Below, in pieces: positions 54,075-62,035 of a stretch of 64,000 bases of DNA. Source of the stretch: an uncultured Bacteroidales bacterium (GTDB lineage Bacteria > Bacteroidota > Bacteroidia > Bacteroidales > Paludibacteraceae); assembly GCA_934667275.1 (NCBI GenBank), contig CAKULK010000006.1, positions 73,910 to 137,909 on the forward strand, in the 5' to 3' direction. The notes under the pieces were generated by a model, which saw only the letters and a program-made list of their open reading frames with translations, searched no databases and was not told where the DNA came from. Each line of letters starts with the position of its first letter. The first letter of the stretch is position 1. The translations under genes were made by a program, and so were the position numbers.

Positions 54075-54464
54075 TGGAGATAGCGGGATTCGAACCCGCG
54101 TCCAAACAAGGAACCAATATGCTTTCTACACGCTTATCTTGGCCTCCATTTTCGTGCGATGACAAGACCCAAGCCACCAACCATCGCCTTATCTGCTCTG
54201 TCTCACTCTTGCGTCGCAGCCCGCAAGAGCCAGCCTTGATATTTCCGCACCGCTATATCCATTCAGCCTCGTAGGCGTGGGCTTGGAGCGATGTCTCGGT
54301 TCAGCACCTTGTGCCGAAACTAAGCCGATCTACTATACTTCGATCAAGCAGCGAGAGCTACATTGTTGTTGCCAGTTAAACTGTTTGAACCCTGTGTACG
54401 AGCGGTGTTCATGCTCGGCGTGCTTACATACCTGCTCTACCTGCTGTCAAAACCAAATATCCCC
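54075..54464 (-). ncRNA. ssrA: Transfer-messenger RNA (tmRNA)
   Basis: The tRNA-like ends pair: GGGGATA (5', 54464 downward) with TATCTCC (3'), discriminator A at 54075. The T arm CGGGTTCGAATCCCG is intact and the 5' side has the GTTTTGACAGCAGG element of tmRNA. The tag frame is at 54373-54344: GGC AAC AAC AAT GTA GCT CTC GCT GCT TGA, giving GNNNVALAA. It rescues stalled ribosomes and marks the peptide for proteolysis. CCA is not fully encoded; the 5' end needs RNase P processing from the upstream promoter. Confidence 0.96.
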
Positions 54465-54485
54465 AAAGTATGTACGAATGTGCTG

Positions 54486-54517
54486 CAAAGGTACGGCTAT
54501 TTTCTTGTATTTGCAAC
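54486..54517 (-). promoter_or_regulatory. tmRNA promoter inside the 3' end of the MATE gene
   Basis: Minus-strand TACCTTTG (54493-54486), with GTTG (54517-54514) 20 bp upstream. The -33 box lies inside the last codons of the MATE gene that ends at 54497. Confidence 0.8.
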
Positions 54518-55897
54518 ATTGCGGCACATTTCTCGGTACTTTTTGTTGAAACGCGCATGGAAAAGTGTTGCCGCAAAGGTGAGACCGACAATAAAGCCCA
54601 GCCAGATGCCTGCTGCACCCATGCCCAATAGGAACGTGCATACCAAGCCAACACTCATTCCCACCACGATGTACGAAAAGAAGGCGATAATCATCGGCAC
54701 CTTCACATCGGTGATGCCGCGCAACATAGCCGCGCCAACTGCCTGCAAACCATCGGAATACTGGTACAAACCTGCAAAAATAAGCAGTTGCGATGCAATG
54801 GCAATCACCTCAGCATCCTCGGTAAAAAGCAGCGGGATATAATGCCGCAGTCCAATCATCACTGCCGCACCGATGGTGTTCATCAGCAACACAAGATGAA
54901 TGCTGGCATTGCTTGCCATACGCACTGCCGGCAGGTCGCCCTTGCCCAACTGGTGCGACACGCGTATCGTGGTACCGGCACCGATGCCGAGTGCCAGCAT
55001 GAAAGTGAGGTTGGATATTTGCGTAGCAATCTGGTGTGCGGCAATCGCCTCTTTGCTAATCCACCCCACAATGACCACCGAGAGGGTGAATGTGATAGTC
55101 TCAAAGAATGTCTGCCCGCCTATCGGAAAACCTATTTTGGCGATATGGCACACCTCGCGCCACGATGACAGGCGGCGGGAGAACAACTGCAAGTACCCGC
55201 GCCAATTACGGTGTAGTGCAATGACGGCAAACATACAGATAGGCATGCCTACGCGCGATACAAGTGTAGCAATGCCCGCACCCGTGGCACCCATGGCCGG
55301 TGCACCCCAATGCCCGTAGATAAATATCCAGTTAAGGAAGATATTCAACGCATTCATTGTCAGCACGATAATCATTGCCACCACCGTATTGCCCATACCC
55401 TCGAGGAACTGCTTTTGCAGGCAGAAAAGTAGGTAGGGTATCAGCGAAACCACTATGAGAATATAGTATGGGCGTGCCACTTCCACCACCTCCGGGTCTT
55501 GCCCGAAATGTCCGAGCAACGGAATACATACCGCCAGCAACAGGGTGGTAATCACACCGATAATCAGCGTGAAATACAATCCGTTTTGCAGCAGTGAGGC
55601 TATCTTGCGGCGTATTGTATCACCCTTTTCGGGATGTTGTGACAATTCGCCGTCTTGCATACCGATGAGAGGTGTGAGTCCCATCAGCGAGCCAGACGAG
55701 AAAATCATAATAGTGAAGAAAATGGCATTCGAGAAACTCACTGCCGCCAAATCAACAGTGGCATAATGCCCCACCATCATCGTATCGAACAATCCTACCA
55801 ACGCCCCACCTATCTGGGTGAATATGACAGGGATAGCGACTTTCAGATTACGCTTGTAGTAAGGAAGATACTCCTTGAACTTATTGATTAACAGCAT
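54497..55897 (-). CDS. MATE-family efflux transporter (NorM-like)
   Basis: 466 residues with 12 membrane segments. IPVIFTQIGGALVGLFDTMM near the start, LQKQFLEGMGNT and GGQTFFETITFTLSVVIVGW are typical of NorM-type MATE proteins. Distinct in sequence from the MATE at 40404. Cation-coupled export of drugs or metabolites is expected. Confidence 0.93.
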   Translation of the reverse strand: MLLINKFKEYLPYYKRNLKVAIPVIFTQIGGALVGLFDTMMVGHYATVDLAAVSFSNAIFFTIMIFSSGSLMGLTPLIGMQDGELSQHPEKGDTIRRKIASLLQNGLYFTLIIGVITTLLLAVCIPLLGHFGQDPEVVEVARPYYILIVVSLIPYLLFCLQKQFLEGMGNTVVAMIIVLTMNALNIFLNWIFIYGHWGAPAMGATGAGIATLVSRVGMPICMFAVIALHRNWRGYLQLFSRRLSSWREVCHIAKIGFPIGGQTFFETITFTLSVVIVGWISKEAIAAHQIATQISNLTFMLALGIGAGTTIRVSHQLGKGDLPAVRMASNASIHLVLLMNTIGAAVMIGLRHYIPLLFTEDAEVIAIASQLLIFAGLYQYSDGLQAVGAAMLRGITDVKVPMIIAFFSYIVVGMSVGLVCTFLLGMGAAGIWLGFIVGLTFAATLFHARFNKKYREMCRNVANTRK

Positions 55898-56204
55898 ACA
55901 TTATCATTGTACAAGTATTGACGACCACTATTCGTGCAGGTCAGTTTCGCACAATACCAATATACACATCTCTATGTGAAAGAGGAACTATCTCCCTTCG
56001 GCACCATCACGGTCCGTTCGGCTTTTGAGGCTCAACTCTTGTGTTAGAGGAAGTCGGCACCGAGATCTTGTACCACAAATTCCATGCCAAAGCCCATTCT
56101 GGTGCCTCAATAGCACAAACTCTTCTTCACAACTTCTTCATATTTCCTTCGCAATCACATAACAAAAACCCTGTACTTTTGCACCGAATTTCAAAGCAAA
56201 AGTT
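55898..56204. other. Gap between MATE and TonB genes; possible coding relic
   Basis: No intact gene. A short plus-strand reading (about 55974-56046) gives VKEELSPFGTITVRSAFEAQ before a stop and may be a decayed fragment. No RNA or terminator recognised. The TonB promoter is at its end. Confidence 0.35.
56174..56181 (+). promoter_or_regulatory. -7 element for the TonB receptor/beta-helix pair
   Basis: TACTTTTG fits TAnnTTTG, 23 bp before the start codon. No good -33 match at the usual distance, so an activator may be needed. Confidence 0.6.
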
Positions 56205-59021
56205 ATGAACAGATATTTTACTTCCCGTTCTGCCCAAACCATTATCCTAACCCTTCTCCTTTTTATTTCCCATTCCCTCACAGCGCAACCGCTCATCGGT
56301 CTCGTCCTTGATGCCGACACCCGCGAACCGCTCATCGGTGCCGCCGTCCTCGTCTCCGGCACTACCACCGGCACCACCACCGACTTCGACGGACTCTTCT
56401 CTCTCCCCGTCCAATCGTCCGACACCATCGTCATCTCCTATATGGGTTACCAAACCGCCCGCCTCACCCCAAAAACGCAACAAGACACCCTCAAAGTCCT
56501 GCTCACTACCAATTCCGAGGTGCTGCAAGAGGTCGCCGTCGTCTCCAAACGCCGTCAGAACTCCGAGATGAGTGTCCTCCAGTCCACCAAGACCGCCCTC
56601 AGCGTCCAGACGGGTATCAGCAGCGAGCAGATTCAGCGCACACAGGACCGCGATGCCTCCGAGGTCATTCGCCGCGTGCCGGGTATCTCGCTCATCGACG
56701 ACAAGTTCGTTATGGTACGAGGGTTGTCCCAGCGCTACAATCAGGTATGGATTAACGGTGCCGCCGTCCCCAGTTCGGAGGCGGACTCCCGCGCTTTCTC
56801 GTTTGACCTCCTGCCCTCCTCCCAACTCGATAACCTCGTGATTATCAAGTCTCCCGCACCCGAATACCCCGCCGACTACTCCGGTGGCATGGTGTTGGTG
56901 CAGACCCGCGACGTGCCGGAGTATCGCGCATGGCAAATCAACCTCGGCGGCGCGATGAACGACCAAACCCACTGCCGACCTTTCCTACGCACCAAGTCCT
57001 CGCCCACCGACTGGCTCGGCTTCGATAGCGGGCTGCGCAGCCTCAGCCAAGGTATCCACACCCCGCTCAAAGGCTATCCGAATATCGACAACAGCGTCTC
57101 CCTCACCGACAACCGCTTCAACAACGACTGGACTACCAAGCACATCACGCCTGTCAGCGACCTCAGTCTCGGTTTCAACGGAAGCGAGAGTTGGAACATC
57201 GGCAACGGGCAATCGCTCTCCATGCTCCTCAGCGGCAACTATAGTCGTTCCTACAAGCACTATCGCGATATGCTCAACTGCCTCTTTGGTGCCTACGACG
57301 AAGCGCAGCAGCGAAGCGAATATCTGCGCCAATCAACTGACAATCAACAGACTATCCATACCCGCCTCGGCTTGATGTTCAACCTCAGTTACGCCCGCCG
57401 TGCAAGCAAAGACCGTATCGAATTCAAAAACATCTTCAACCAACTCGGGCGAGAGCGTTACACCTCCCGCGTGGGTATCTCTGCCCAGAACGACGAGGAG
57501 CAACAGGCGGAATACAACTACCAAAGCCGTACCACCTATTCCACCCAACTCACTGGTACCCATCTGTTTAAGGACGACGACATCCGTTTCCGCTGGAACG
57601 CCGGCTATGCCTACTCCAATCGCAACCAGCCCGACCGGCGCCGCTACCTCATCAACGATGCCCTCGAGGCGGGGGTTCTCCAACTCTCTTCCTCCAACGA
57701 CATATCCCGCGAATACACCTACCTCTACGAGCATATCGCCTCCCTCGCTTTCGACTACGCGCAAACCTTCCACGCAGGTTGGTTCCACCCCCAACTCCGC
57801 GTCGGTATCTATGGTGAATACCGCACACGCGACTACGCGGCACGCACGTTCTACTACAATTGGAACCAAGCCGCCAACACCCTCCCTGCCGACTTCCGCC
57901 GACTCGACATACCCACGCAACTCATGGTCGAAGACAACTATTCCGCCGACCGTCTCTATCTCCTCGAACAGGTCAAATGGCGCAACAACTACTCCGGCAA
58001 CAACACCCTCTTGGCGGCCTATGCGGCGCTCAATATGCCTTTCGGACCCGTCAATGTCTATCTCGGTCTGCGTTACGAATACAACGATATGTGCCTTGTA
58101 CGCAACACCCGCGACCGCGAGTATTCGCCCCGCGCCACCCACTACCGCACTTCCGATGCTTTCCCCTCTGCCAACATCACCTGGCGTATCTCCGACTTGC
58201 ACCAACTCCGCGCGTCCTATGGTATGTCCGTCAATCGCCCCGAGTTCCGCGAAGTGTCCCCGTCGGTTTACTACGATTTCGACCTCGCCTCCAACGTGCA
58301 GGGCAATATCGACCTCACGGCATGCCACGTGCAGAACGCCGACCTCCGCTACGAGTTCTACCCTAAGGGCAACCGCGGCGAAATCATCTCCCTCGCTGCG
58401 TTCTACAAGCATTTCCGCAGCCCCATCGAGTGGACATACACCGTTACCGGCGGCACCGACCTCACCTATAGTTACCAAAACGCCGACCGCGCCTACTCCT
58501 ACGGCTTGGAACTCGACCTCCGCAAAGACCTGGCGTTCATGGGCATACGCGGGTTCCAATTCACCTTCAACGGCGCACTCATACGCAGCCGTGTCCTCTT
58601 TCCCGAGGGTTCCCGCGAGGCGGCACGACCCATGCAGGGACAGTCGCCTTACCTCATCAACACGGGGCTCTTCTACGTCCACGAGCGCACTGGCTGGAGT
58701 TGCTCCGTCCTCTACAACCGCATCGGAAAACGCCTTATCGGTGTTGGGCGCAGTGTCGGACTCACGGGCAGCGACGATGCCATCACCATACCCGACTCCT
58801 ACGAGATGCCACACGATGCCCTCGACCTTAACCTCGCCAAAACTTTCGGCACACACTGGACGCTACGTTTCTCCGCCCGCAATGTCATTGGTGAGAAAAT
58901 CGTTTACCAACAACTCGCCACCGCCACCCTCTCCGATGGCACCACGCAGCAAATCAAGCAAATCACCCGTTCCTACCGCCCGGGCCGCTCTTTCTCACTC
59001 AGCATCACATACAAACTATAG
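56205..59021 (+). CDS. TonB-dependent receptor with carboxypeptidase-D-like N-terminal domain
   Basis: 938 residues. Signal peptide cleaved near SLTAQ; a CarboxypepD_reg-like domain (about 28-105, REPLIGAAVLVSGTTTGTTT); a plug with VIRRVPGISLIDDKFVMVRG and DYSGGMVLVQTRDVPEYR; a barrel ending in FSLSITYKL. It lacks the SusC plug signature and has no SusD partner. Instead a beta-helix lipoprotein gene follows, a pairing that probably forms a separate uptake unit for an unknown substrate. The coding strand is unusually C-rich at third positions, which also leaves long spurious frames. The last codons lie inside the 11-bp array. Confidence 0.87.
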   Translation: MNRYFTSRSAQTIILTLLLFISHSLTAQPLIGLVLDADTREPLIGAAVLVSGTTTGTTTDFDGLFSLPVQSSDTIVISYMGYQTARLTPKTQQDTLKVLLTTNSEVLQEVAVVSKRRQNSEMSVLQSTKTALSVQTGISSEQIQRTQDRDASEVIRRVPGISLIDDKFVMVRGLSQRYNQVWINGAAVPSSEADSRAFSFDLLPSSQLDNLVIIKSPAPEYPADYSGGMVLVQTRDVPEYRAWQINLGGAMNDQTHCRPFLRTKSSPTDWLGFDSGLRSLSQGIHTPLKGYPNIDNSVSLTDNRFNNDWTTKHITPVSDLSLGFNGSESWNIGNGQSLSMLLSGNYSRSYKHYRDMLNCLFGAYDEAQQRSEYLRQSTDNQQTIHTRLGLMFNLSYARRASKDRIEFKNIFNQLGRERYTSRVGISAQNDEEQQAEYNYQSRTTYSTQLTGTHLFKDDDIRFRWNAGYAYSNRNQPDRRRYLINDALEAGVLQLSSSNDISREYTYLYEHIASLAFDYAQTFHAGWFHPQLRVGIYGEYRTRDYAARTFYYNWNQAANTLPADFRRLDIPTQLMVEDNYSADRLYLLEQVKWRNNYSGNNTLLAAYAALNMPFGPVNVYLGLRYEYNDMCLVRNTRDREYSPRATHYRTSDAFPSANITWRISDLHQLRASYGMSVNRPEFREVSPSVYYDFDLASNVQGNIDLTACHVQNADLRYEFYPKGNRGEIISLAAFYKHFRSPIEWTYTVTGGTDLTYSYQNADRAYSYGLELDLRKDLAFMGIRGFQFTFNGALIRSRVLFPEGSREAARPMQGQSPYLINTGLFYVHERTGWSCSVLYNRIGKRLIGVGRSVGLTGSDDAITIPDSYEMPHDALDLNLAKTFGTHWTLRFSARNVIGEKIVYQQLATATLSDGTTQQIKQITRSYRPGRSFSLSITYKL

Positions 59022-59270
59022 CAAACTAACATACAAACTATAGCAAACTGATACGGAAATGAGAGCCGACAACATCGGGACCTGCGTATAGGATAACCGA
59101 TACATAACCGATACATAACCGATACATATGAATACTTTCGTAATACTTTCGAGCAACCCACAAGCAAGGGATAAGCAAGGGATAAGCAACCCTTATGCAA
59201 GGAATAAACTTATTCAACCCATAAACAATCTAAACATCGCATAAACAATCAACTCATCAACTAATAAACT
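59007..59270. repeat. 24-unit 11-bp degenerate tandem array filling a whole intergenic gap
   Basis: Splitting from 59007 in steps of 11 keeps register to 59270, six bases before the next ATG. Unit families in order: ACATACAAACT/ATAGCAAACTA (twice); four mixed units; AACCGATACAT (three identical); ATGAATACTTT, CGTAATACTTT; CGAGCAACCCA, CAAGCAAGGGA, TAAGCAAGGGA, TAAGCAACCCT, TATGCAAGGAA; then units built on CATAAAC or AACTCATC. Local copies are near-identical and change gradually along the array. The first unit overlaps the TonB receptor's last codons. Confidence 0.9.
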
Positions 59271-59276
59271 AAAAAG

Positions 59277-60794
59277 ATGAAAAAGAATTTTTCAAAAACC
59301 ATGGTGCTCTGCACCGCCCTTCTCGCAGCCGCTTTCGTGGGCTGCAAAGAAAACAACACCCCCACCGACCCCACCCACAACCCACACGAGGACGGTGGAC
59401 TCGTCGCTGACGACAACCTCCTCTATGATGGCAACGTCATCGGCAACGGCGACGACGAGTTTGTCTTCACGGGCAAGCAGACCCTCCGCAGAGGCACTTA
59501 CCTGCTCAAAGGATGGGTCTATGTCGCTGATGGAGCCGAACTGACCATCGAACCGGGCACCGTCATCAAGGGCGACAAAGACACCAAAGCCGCGCTCATC
59601 GTCGAGCGTGGTGGCAAACTCTTCGCTAAGGGTACAGCCGACGCGCCTATCGTCTTCACTTCCGAGATGCCTTGCGGACAACGCCGTCCGGGCGACTGGG
59701 GCGGACTTATCCTCTGCGGACGCGCCAACAACAACCAAACCGAGCAACAGATAGAGGGTGGCCCCCGCTCCAAGCACGGTGGCAACGACAACGAGGACAA
59801 CTCGGGTATCCTCTCCTATGTACGTGTCGAGTTTGCAGGCTATCCTTTCCAGACCGACAAGGAAATCAACGGTATTACTCTCGGCTCCATCGGTAGCAAA
59901 ACCCAAATCGACCATATCCAAGTCAGTTACAGCAACGACGACTCCTACGAGTGGTTCGGTGGAACCGTCAATTGCAAATACTTGGTCGCTTACCATGGTT
60001 GGGACGACGATTTCGACACCGACAATGGCTATTCGGGCAACGTGCAGTTCGGTCTTTCCATCCGCGATTCACGCATCGCCGATGTCAGCCAGTCCAACGG
60101 CTTTGAGTCCGACAACTGCGCCGACGGAGCAGCCGTATCGCCATACACATCGTGTGTATTCTCCAACATCACTTTTGTCGGTCCCAAACTCGACGCTCAG
60201 TTCCAAAACAACGCCGACTATATCACCGGTGGCGACATGTTCCCCAACAACGGTTCCTCGCTCGGACGCTTCCAATCCGCTATGCAAATCCGCCGCAACT
60301 CCCACCTCAACTGCTACAACTCCCTTGTCATAGGCTGGCCTATTGGTGTCATGATTGACAACGAGAAAGGCAACTGCTGGCAAGCGGCAAAAGACCAACT
60401 CATCAACGTGCAGAACGTCTGGTTGGCAGACTGCGACCTCGTCGGCTCCGATATGAACAAGCAGTACAAAGACTCCCTTGCGCTGGACTACAAAGCAAAG
60501 ACCTTCGACCCCACCGCAGCCCACTCTTTCTCCACCACCTGGTTCCTGGCTCAGCCGGGCAACCGCACCGCCGACCTCGCCTCTCTCTTGATGTCCTCCA
60601 CCCCCTACCTCCCCACCTCTTCCAGCCCGGTCCTGACCGCCGCCGACTTCACCGCCCCTGCTCTCAAAGCAATGGAGCAAGTCCCCTTCCTCGGTGCCTT
60701 TGATGCCCCCGCGTCGGTTGCTTCCGCATCCTCCGCTTCTGCCTCTTGGCTCACCGGCTGGACCAACTTCGACCCCCAAAACACCCCCTACTAA
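59277..60794 (+). CDS. Beta-helix lipoprotein, partner of the TonB receptor
   Basis: 505 residues with lipobox FVGC (Cys23). A right-handed beta-helix is suggested by successive strands TYLLKGWVYVADGAELTIEP, GTVIKGDKDTKAALIVERGG, KLFAKGTADAPIVFTSEM and later ILSYVRVEFAGYP. No catalytic residues of pectate lyases were identified. As the second gene after a TonB receptor it may act as its surface ligand-binding partner. The C-terminus (PASVASASSASASW) is low-complexity and the stop lies at the edge of a 9-bp repeat array. Confidence 0.8.
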   Translation: MKKNFSKTMVLCTALLAAAFVGCKENNTPTDPTHNPHEDGGLVADDNLLYDGNVIGNGDDEFVFTGKQTLRRGTYLLKGWVYVADGAELTIEPGTVIKGDKDTKAALIVERGGKLFAKGTADAPIVFTSEMPCGQRRPGDWGGLILCGRANNNQTEQQIEGGPRSKHGGNDNEDNSGILSYVRVEFAGYPFQTDKEINGITLGSIGSKTQIDHIQVSYSNDDSYEWFGGTVNCKYLVAYHGWDDDFDTDNGYSGNVQFGLSIRDSRIADVSQSNGFESDNCADGAAVSPYTSCVFSNITFVGPKLDAQFQNNADYITGGDMFPNNGSSLGRFQSAMQIRRNSHLNCYNSLVIGWPIGVMIDNEKGNCWQAAKDQLINVQNVWLADCDLVGSDMNKQYKDSLALDYKAKTFDPTAAHSFSTTWFLAQPGNRTADLASLLMSSTPYLPTSSSPVLTAADFTAPALKAMEQVPFLGAFDAPASVASASSASASWLTGWTNFDPQNTPY

Positions 60795-60919
60795 TCCGCC
60801 TATCAGCCTTATTGGTCTTATTAGCCTTATTAGCCCCATTCGGCTTATTAGTCCTATTAGCCCTATTTGGCTTATTAGCCCCATCCGCCCTATTGGTCTT
60901 ATTGGTCCAATAGGGCTTA
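60794..60919. repeat. 9-bp degenerate tandem array upstream of the four-helix-bundle gene
   Basis: About 14 contiguous units of the form ATTGGTCTT, ATTAGCCTT, ATTAGCCCC, ATTCGGCTT, ATTAGTCCT, ATTTGGCTT, ATCCGCCCT, ATTGGTCCA. It starts at the stop codon of the beta-helix gene and ends just before the next promoter. Confidence 0.9.
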
Positions 60920-60933
60920 TTTTTTGTATTCTA

Positions 60934-60965
60934 TTTGCCCAAGTAAGAATTTTTATGTATCTTTG
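60934..60965 (+). promoter_or_regulatory. Promoter of the four-helix-bundle gene, between two repeat arrays
   Basis: TATCTTTG at 60958-60965 with TTTG at 60934-60937, spacing 20 bp: a full consensus. The transcript leader is then made largely of 9-bp repeats. Confidence 0.85.
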
Positions 60966-60968
60966 CAC

Positions 60969-61037
60969 CCTATTAGTTCAATTAGGCTTATTGGTCCTAT
61001 TAGCCCTATTGGACTTATTAGCCCTATTAGCCCTACA
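60969..61037. repeat. 9-bp array forming the leader of the four-helix-bundle gene
   Basis: Units such as CCTATTAGT, TCAATTAGG, CTTATTGGT, CCTATTAGC, CCTATTGGA, CTTATTAGC and CCTATTAGC, ending about 9 bp before the ATG. Confidence 0.88.
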
Positions 61038-61045
61038 AAAGAATT

Positions 61046-61723
61046 ATGCCTATCACTACACCTCATACCTTTCTGCCCAAGCGTGGCAATTACCGTGGGT
61101 TGATAGCCTATCAAAAAGCCGAATGTATCTACGATATAACATTCTATTTTGCTCACACCCATTTGGATAAGAGCGACCGCACTATAGATCAGATGGTGCA
61201 AGCCGCCCGCAGCGGAAAACAGAATATCGCCGAAGGCAGTGCCGCATCTGCCACTTCTACCGAAACGGAACTCAAACTAATCAACGTGGCACGTGCCAGT
61301 CTTCAAGAATTGCTGGTCGATTATACCGATTACCTGCGAGTGCACGGCTTGGAGCAATGGGCTATGGATTCAGAGAAAGCCCGGCAGGCTCGCCAAGTGT
61401 GCAGCCGACACAATGATACGGCTTATTATCGTACGGCCATAGCCGAACGGAATGCAGAAACAATCGCCAACATCGCCATCACGCTGATTCATCAAGAGGA
61501 TGTGCTGCTCCGCAAACTGCTGCAACGTTTGGAAGATGATTTTGTTCGCCAAGGCGGCATCAAAGAACGTATGTATGCCGCCCGCACAGGCTACCGACAG
61601 GAGCAAGACACCCGCCTCGCTGCCCTCGAAGCCGAGAACAAACAACTCCGTGAGGAAAACGCCCGCCTAACAGCCGAAATCGCCTGCCTCCGCGAAGCCC
61701 TATCCGCCTCAAAGACCAATTAG
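61046..61723 (+). CDS. Four-helix-bundle (suffix-domain type) protein with leucine-zipper tail
   Basis: 225 residues. The helical core (about 15-125: GLIAYQKAECIYDITFYFAH, DQMVQAARSGKQNIAEGSAA, ARASLQELLVDYTDYLRVHG) matches the S23-type/four-helix-bundle proteins related to ribosomal intervening-sequence proteins and Avd. The C-terminal 45 residues (LAALEAENKQLREENARLTA) are a heptad coiled coil. Function unknown. No reverse transcriptase or variable repeat nearby, so not a diversity-generating element. Its stop codon TAG belongs to the first unit of the downstream 9-bp array. Confidence 0.85.
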   Translation: MPITTPHTFLPKRGNYRGLIAYQKAECIYDITFYFAHTHLDKSDRTIDQMVQAARSGKQNIAEGSAASATSTETELKLINVARASLQELLVDYTDYLRVHGLEQWAMDSEKARQARQVCSRHNDTAYYRTAIAERNAETIANIAITLIHQEDVLLRKLLQRLEDDFVRQGGIKERMYAARTGYRQEQDTRLAALEAENKQLREENARLTAEIACLREALSASKTN

Positions 61724-61797
61724 CCCCATTAATCCTATTAGTCCTATTAGGCTCATTAGGCTTATTCGCCCTATTGGGCTTATTCCTAATTCCTAAT
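61716..61797. repeat. 9-bp array downstream of the four-helix-bundle gene
   Basis: Units CAATTAGCC, CCATTAATC, CTATTAGTC, CTATTAGGC, TCATTAGGC, TTATTCGCC, CTATTGGGC, TTATTCCTA and ATTCCTAAT. Same consensus and direction as the two upstream arrays. Confidence 0.88.
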
Positions 61798-61800
61798 TGA

Positions 61801-61832
61801 TTTGCCCACCTCAATTATTTTTTGTATCTTTG
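61801..61832 (+). promoter_or_regulatory. Consensus promoter for the 52-codon gene
   Basis: TTTG at 61801-61804, then 20 bp, then TATCTTTG at 61825-61832: full match to the -33/-7 pair. Confidence 0.8.
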
Positions 61833-61865
61833 CCACCGAAGTTGTATCAAAGACAACATCGCTTT

Positions 61866-62024
61866 ATGGAAATACAAATTAAAGACAGCAAAATTTTTGC
61901 CCCGCTCAAAGACAAGTGGCTTGTAAAGTACCTCAAAACCAAACTCAAACGGGAACAAAATGAGTTGGTTAGTGCCACTAACCAACTGAATTACGAAGAT
62001 GATGATGGAAATGTTGAAATATAG
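61866..62024 (+). CDS. Small hypothetical protein, 52 residues
   Basis: The ATG at 61866 lies 33 bp after the promoter, giving MEIQIKDSKIFAPLKDKWLV and a lysine-rich helix (KYLKTKLKREQNELVSATNQ) with an acidic end (EDDDGNVEI). A longer frame from 61797 would start upstream of the promoter. No family recognised. The ideal promoter supports expression. It may be a short regulator, an antitoxin-like protein or the start of a decayed longer gene, given the open but startless frame that follows. Confidence 0.5.
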   Translation: MEIQIKDSKIFAPLKDKWLVKYLKTKLKREQNELVSATNQLNYEDDDGNVEI

Positions 62025-62035
62025 CATAAAAATAA

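Noticed and set aside
57333..58856. 507-codon minus-strand frame opposite the TonB receptor gene
   Set aside because: It mirrors a C-rich coding strand with few stops, has no signal, motif or promoter, and the plus frame is a clear TonB receptor.
57400..59043. 547-codon plus-strand frame overlapping the TonB receptor
   Set aside because: Low-complexity Ser/Pro/Thr translation caused by codon bias in the true frame.
59007..59270. CRISPR array
   Set aside because: Units are 11 bp, contiguous and degenerate, with no spacers and no cas genes.
61046..61723. Diversity-generating retroelement accessory gene
   Set aside because: The four-helix-bundle fold is shared with Avd, but there is no reverse transcriptase, template repeat or variable repeat in the window.
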